A DNA stretch of 64,000 bases from Propionibacteriaceae bacterium (GTDB lineage Bacteria; Actinomycetota; Actinomycetes; Propionibacteriales; Propionibacteriaceae): NCBI GenBank assembly GCA_031262485.1, contig JAISHO010000009.1, forward strand, positions 31,361 through 95,360, written 5' to 3'. Positions 53,501 to 59,500 of the stretch are shown here, in pieces (the first letter of the stretch is position 1; the number at the start of each line of letters is the position of its first letter). A program made the position numbers and the translations under genes. The notes under the pieces were generated by a model. The model had not been told where the DNA came from. It did not search any database and saw only the letters and a program-made list of their open reading frames with translations.

Positions 53501-56500
53501 CGGCGTCGTGCCGCCGTCGGGATCCGACGGGTCAGTGACGTCGGCGTGGTTCGGGTCGGTCGGATCCTCCGGGTTGTACGGGTTTTGCCCGTCGTGGAAG
53601 AGGAAGTTGGCAAGCGTCCCATCGCCGCCAGCGAGAGCTTCACGTGGCAATGTAGCGGTGTAGGTGACGGTGGCGGTCCGCCCCGCCTCGACGGTTCCAG
53701 TGATGCGCAGGGCGTCGCCGTCGCGGGTGGCGGTGAGCCCGGTGGAGGCGGCGATGTCGGCGATGACGGCGTCGTCGACGAGCCCCTTGAGATCGTCGAT
53801 GTGGTCGACGACCTCCGCAGCGTCGCTGGCGGAGTTGTCGAAGGTGAGGGTATAGGCGATCCGCTGGCCGGGCACGACGGTCGAGCCGGCGGCCGGGTCG
53901 GAGGTCTTCGTCGCGACGAGGTCGCCGATCGGGTTGGCCGCGCACGAGGCCACCGGAAGGTCTGCGCCGGTGGCGGAGCCTGTGCCCGTGCCGGTGTCGC
54001 CCCCGGTCGATCCGCCGTCGCCGCCCGTGCCGGAGTTGTCTCCGGAACCAGTCTCCGTACCGGAACCACTGCCCTCGCCGGATCCACTACCAGAGCCGCC
54101 ACCAGAAACCGGGCCGGTCGAGACACCGGTGGTGGTGTCGCAGCCGGGCACCGTGTCGCCGGCGTAGTTCGGGTTCGTCGGGTCGTCCGGGTTGTTCGGG
54201 TTGAGCCCCGTCGGGAAGATGAAGTTGCCGAGCGCGTCGTCGCCGCGGTCGGCGGCGTCAAGGACGCGCACCCGGTAGGTGATCGTGGCGGTGGCGCCGA
54301 TGGGCAGCGTCCCAGTGATGCGCAAGGATGCGGCTGCCCGTTCGACGGCGATGGCCCCGGCGGCCAGCGGGTCTCCGTCGATATCGGTGGCGGTGATGAC
54401 GGGCCCGTCCCACCATTGGGCATCGTCGAGGACGCCCTTGAGATCGTCGGTGAGGTCGACCTGCGCGGCCACCACATTGGCGGTGTTGTCGAGCAGGATC
54501 GTGTACTGGAGCACATCGCCGGCGTTGACGGTCGTCCCGGCGGCCGGGTCGACGGTCTTGACGACACGCAGCGGCGAGGGCGAAGCGGAGTGGCTCGTGC
54601 ACGTCACATCGGCCGGGTCGCACTCCGGGTGGCGCTGGGTCGGGTCGGCCGGATCATACGGATCAGCCGGGTCGTTGTCGGCGAAGTTCGGGTTCGTCGG
54701 GTCGTCCGGATTGTTCGGGTTCTCGCCGGTGCGGAAGACGAAGTTGACGATGGAGCCGTCGCCGCCGTCGGTGATCCGCTGGGCGTCTTGTTTGACGGTG
54801 GCGCTGTACGTGACGGTCGCGGAGTCGCCGGCCTCGAGGCTGCCGGTGACGCGGATCGAGCGGCCGTCCTCAGCCAGGGTCGCGGTCAAGCCGCCGGTGG
54901 CGGTGAGGTCGGCGATCGAGGCATCGTCGACGACGGCTTTGAGGTCGTCGGTGTGGTCGATCGGCGCGGCCACCTCGCCTTCGGTGTTGTCGAAGTCGAG
55001 GGTGTAGTCGACGGTTTGGCCGGGCACGAGCGCCCCGCTGGCCGGGTCGGCGGTTTTCGTGACGACGAGCGCGCTGACGGCGTTGACGGTGCACGGCGTC
55101 CCCGTGGCGCACCCGGGCACGGCCGGCGCGTCCGGATCTGAGGGATCCGGGTCGGCGAAGTTCGGATCGGTCGGGTCGTCGGGATTGTTCGGGTTCTCCC
55201 CCGTGGGGAAGAGGAAGTTGGCGAGGTGATCGTCGCCGGCCGGCTCACCGGCGGCGCGTTCGGCGACAGTGCGAACAGTGGCGGTGTAGGTGACGGTGGC
55301 GGTCGTCCCGGCGGCGAGCAGGCCGGTGACGCGGATCGAGTTCCCGTCAGTCGCGATAGCGGGCAGCAGCCCGCCGGTGGCGGTAAGGGAGCCGATGACG
55401 GCGTCGTCGGTGACGGCCTTGAGGTCGTCGGTCCAATCGAGCGGCACGGGCTGCGTGCCGTCGGCGTTGGAGAAGGTGAGCCGATAGGTGAGCACGTCGC
55501 CGGCTTCGACTTCGACCCCGACGGCCGAGACGCCGTTGAGCGTCGCTTCCTTGGTCACCTGGAGGATCGGGTAGGTCACGCAGGTCGCGCCCGTGCCGGT
55601 GGTGGCGTTGCCGCCGTTCCCATCGGCGGAACCGGATCCGTCGCCGTTCGCGGAACCGGATTCCCCGGAACCGTCGCCTGTTCCGGAGCCAGTCCCCGAG
55701 CCCGCTCCCCCGCTCGTGCCGACGGTGCAAGCGTCGGCGGGCAGTTCGGGCGCGGTCGCCGGCGTCGTCGTGCCGGGCACGGCGACGAGATAGTTGGCGA
55801 TCGTCTCGTCCCCGCGCGTGCCGTCGCCGCGGATGGTGGCGGTGTAGGTGACGGTCGTCGTCGCCCCGGCGGGAACGCTGCCGGTGATGGCGAGCCAGTC
55901 GCTGCCCGGCTGGGTCACGGTGAGGTCAGCGGCCCCCGCACCGGCGATCGTGATCGATGAAGCGTCGAGGTCAGCGTCATCGACAAGCCGGGCCAGCAGG
56001 TCAGCACGATTGACGCTCGCCGGGGCGGTCCCGCGGCTGTTGTCGAAGGTCAAGGTGAAGGTGATCTCTTGCCCAGCGCGCACCGTCGTGCCGCTGGCCG
56101 GGTCGGCCGTCTTCGTCGAACGCAACGCGGGCAGCGGGTTGCTCGTGCACAGCGCCGAGGCCGGGTCGCACGTGATGGTGACAATGCCGGTCGTTGGGTC
56201 AGCAGGCGCGTTGGGGCTCGCCGGGTCGGCCGGATTGTTCGGGTTGGCCCCAGCGGGGAAGGCGACGGCGACGAGCTCATGGTCGCCCCCACGATCGTCG
56301 GCGGGCAGCACGGTGCTACCGAAGCCGACGACGATGGTGCGCCCGGCGGGCACGGTGCCGCTGATCGTCAGGGAACGCCCGTCGGCGGCGAATCCGCCTG
56401 TCCAGCCGATGGCAGGCTCCCCGCCCGGGGAGGTGATGGTGATCGATCCGCGGTCGAGGGTGGCGTCGTCGGCGAGGCTGGCGAGGTCGATCGTCCACGT

Positions 56501-59500
56501 GCCGGTCGCGTCGGCGGCGCCTGTCGCGTTGTCGAGGGTGAGGGCGGTCGTCACCGTCTCCCCGGCGTCGAGCGGCTGTCCATCGACGGAGTCCCCCGAT
56601 TCGTCGAGGACGTCGAGGCTGAGCGTGAGGTCGGGCAGCGTGTTGCGCACGCAGACGGATGATCCGGCGGCGCAGGCGGGCACACTCGTCCCGTCGGCCG
56701 GGGCGTCGAAGGTGGCGTTGGCCGGGTTGGCGGCGTTGGGGTTGTGCCCCGTCTCGAACATGAACGCGACGAGCTGGTTGTCGCCGGTGCGCTGGGCGTC
56801 GGCCAAGGCTGTGCCTGGGATGGTGATAGTGACTTCGTCGCCGACGGGCAGGGTGCCAGTGGCGCGCAGGGAGAGCCCATCGCTGGCCGGGGTGAGCACC
56901 CACGTGTCATCTGAGGCCACGGCGTCGCCGAGGCGGAGCGTGGCGTCGTCGGCCACACCCTTGAGGTCGATGGTGACGTCGACGGTGGCGGCCATGGCGG
57001 AGCCGGCCGGGTTGGTGAGGGTGGCGACGTAGTCGAGCGGGTCGCCGGCGGCGATCGCCTCCCCGTCGATCGAGGTTCCATTCTCGTCGAGCACGTCGAG
57101 GGCCAGCGCGGCGGTCGGCACAGGGTTGTAGGTGCACAGGGTGTCGCTGGCGTCGCACGTGGGCGCGCTGTCGCCGTCGTGAACGGGCGAGGATGGGTCG
57201 GCAGCGTTCGGGTTCGCCCCGGTCGGGAAGGCGACGGTGACGATGGTGTTGTCAGCCCCGTCGGCGACGCGTTCGTCGGTCGTCTTGACGGTGGCGGTGT
57301 AGAGGACGGTCGTCTCAACGTTGCCGGGGACGGTTCCGGTGACGCGCACGGAGTTCCCGTCGGCAGCGGGGGTGAGCACCCAGCTCTCGTCGGTGGCGGC
57401 GATGCGGTCGAGGTAGACTGCGGCGTCGTCGGTCAAGCCCTTGAGGTCGAGGGTCTCGTCGACGGTCGCCACACTGGGCCCTTCGTTGGTGAAGGTGACG
57501 ACGAAGGTGAGCGCGTCGCCGTCGGCCACAGGCTCGCCGTCGATGCTCGTCGTCAGCCCGGTGCGCACGTCGTTGGCGACGACGAGCCAGGGGCCGAGCA
57601 GCCCGGTGTCGATGTCGTCGATCGTCTCCCCCGCTGCCACGATGAGCCCGGTGAGTTGGGAGGTGGCAGGGTCGAGGTCGGAGTCGGTAGCGGAGTCGAC
57701 GGGGATCTCCACCCCGTCCTCGTCGGTCGTCGTCGTGTCGCCGACGCCTTGCTGGCTGAGCGCGACGCCGTCGGGGCCGTCGAGGGCGACGGTGTATCCG
57801 GCGGCGTCAGAAGGCCGCAGGTCGCCGATGGTGTAGCGCCCGGCGCTGTTGGTGGTTCCGGAGACGCTGACGGGGTTGCCGAGGTCGTCGGTTCCCGTGA
57901 CGGTGACGGTCAATCCAGCCCAGCCGGGTTCGCTGTCGTTTTCGACGCCGTCGGAATCGTGGTCGTTGAAGACGCGCCCCGAGATCGTCGATCCGAGGAC
58001 TTCGACGGGGGTTTGCACGGGCCCGAGGGTGAGGATGGAGTCGACGGAGCCGTCGCTCAGTAGCGCGGCGACGGTGGCGGAAGTCGTGTTGACGTAGAGG
58101 TCGCCGCCTTCGTTGCCGCGGGGCGCCATGGTGACGCGGTAGGAGAAGGCGTCGGAGACGGAGAACTCGCCGTCGATCTTGAGGCGTAGGGCCGTCGCGT
58201 TCGCCGGAATGTCCGCCAGGTCGGTGGCTTCAATCCAGCGGGCGGTCACCGCGTGCGGGTCGGAGCCCGGGTCGGCGCCGTTCGTGGAGTTCGACGGATC
58301 GCCCGGGTCGAGGGAGAGTTGGCTGGCCGGGGTCGTCGTGTAGTAGACGACGAGGTTGTCGGGGCCTTGTTCTTTGACGACGCTGACGAGCTCGAGGCTG
58401 CCGGCATAGGACGAGGCCGGGTGGTTTCCGGCGTCGCCGGGCGCGGGGTCGATGCCGGTGGCGGGCAGCAGGTCGATGAGGTCGACGTTGACCATGCCGG
58501 GACGCGGCCCGATGTTGGCGCCCATGATCGTCCAGGCGATGTCGTCGTTGTTCTCTTGGCCCGTCCGGTTGACGATCGTCGTCGGCGAGTCGGCCAGTTT
58601 GTCGATGTAGAGCCCGGCGGGGCTGAGGGCTTGGAGCTCTTGGGTGTCGGTGCGCAGGGCCTCGCTCGTGGCGTCGCCGGCGGCGGTGACGCGCGGGTCG
58701 AGCTGGTAGTGCCCGTCGGCGGCCAACGGCGTGACGCGCAGTTCGAGGATGATCGGTTCGATCGTGGCGGGGTTGCCGTCGGCGTCGCTGACGGCACGCT
58801 CCCCCAGATCCCACTGCACATAGGTGGCTCCCGTGGGGCAGGTGAGCGGTTCGGCGCTGTTGGGCAGCGGTTCGAGCTCAGCCGGGTCGGTGACATAGGG
58901 GTGGTCGGAGGAGAGGAGGGCGAGCCCGGCGGGCACACACGTCTCGACGCGCATCGACGAGGTCACGGCGTTCGGGTTGTTCGACGTCAACGTCGGTTGC
59001 AGGCGGATGGTGCGGGTCTGCCCGACGGCCACTTGGGTGAGGGCGCTCGTGAACGGCTGGGCCGGGTCTTGGGTGGTGGAGAGTTGGACTTCGGCGTCGA
59101 CACCGGCGGTGACGGCGGAGACGGTGACGCGGTCGCCCCAGGGCGTGCCGGAGTTCGTCTCGACGACGTACGGGGAGGTGTTCCAGGTCGATGAGTTGTT
59201 GGAGACGTAGTCGTTGATCCAGGTCGTAGCGCCGCCGAAGGCGGGGAAGCCGGATTGGTCGGGTTGGATGGTGAAGGAGCCCCACAGACCGATCTGCTCA
59301 CCGGCGGTGAGGGTGTCGGCGACTTTGAGGCCGACGAGCACGTCGACGGCTCCGTAGGGCACAGCGGGAGGGATCGTCGAGGCGACGCGCACCATGTCGA
59401 CGGCGGTGTAAATCCCCTGGGCGGCGAGCGTGGCGTCGTTTCCGGGTACGAGGCTGGGCGAGTTATACCAGGAGACCGTCTGCCCGTTCTGATCGCGGTT

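Noticed and set aside
43400..55200. Regularly spaced similar DNA strings that look like a CRISPR array
   Set aside because: Spacing is about 470-510 bases, the strings are degenerate and in frame, and all encode the same protein module of the giant gene.
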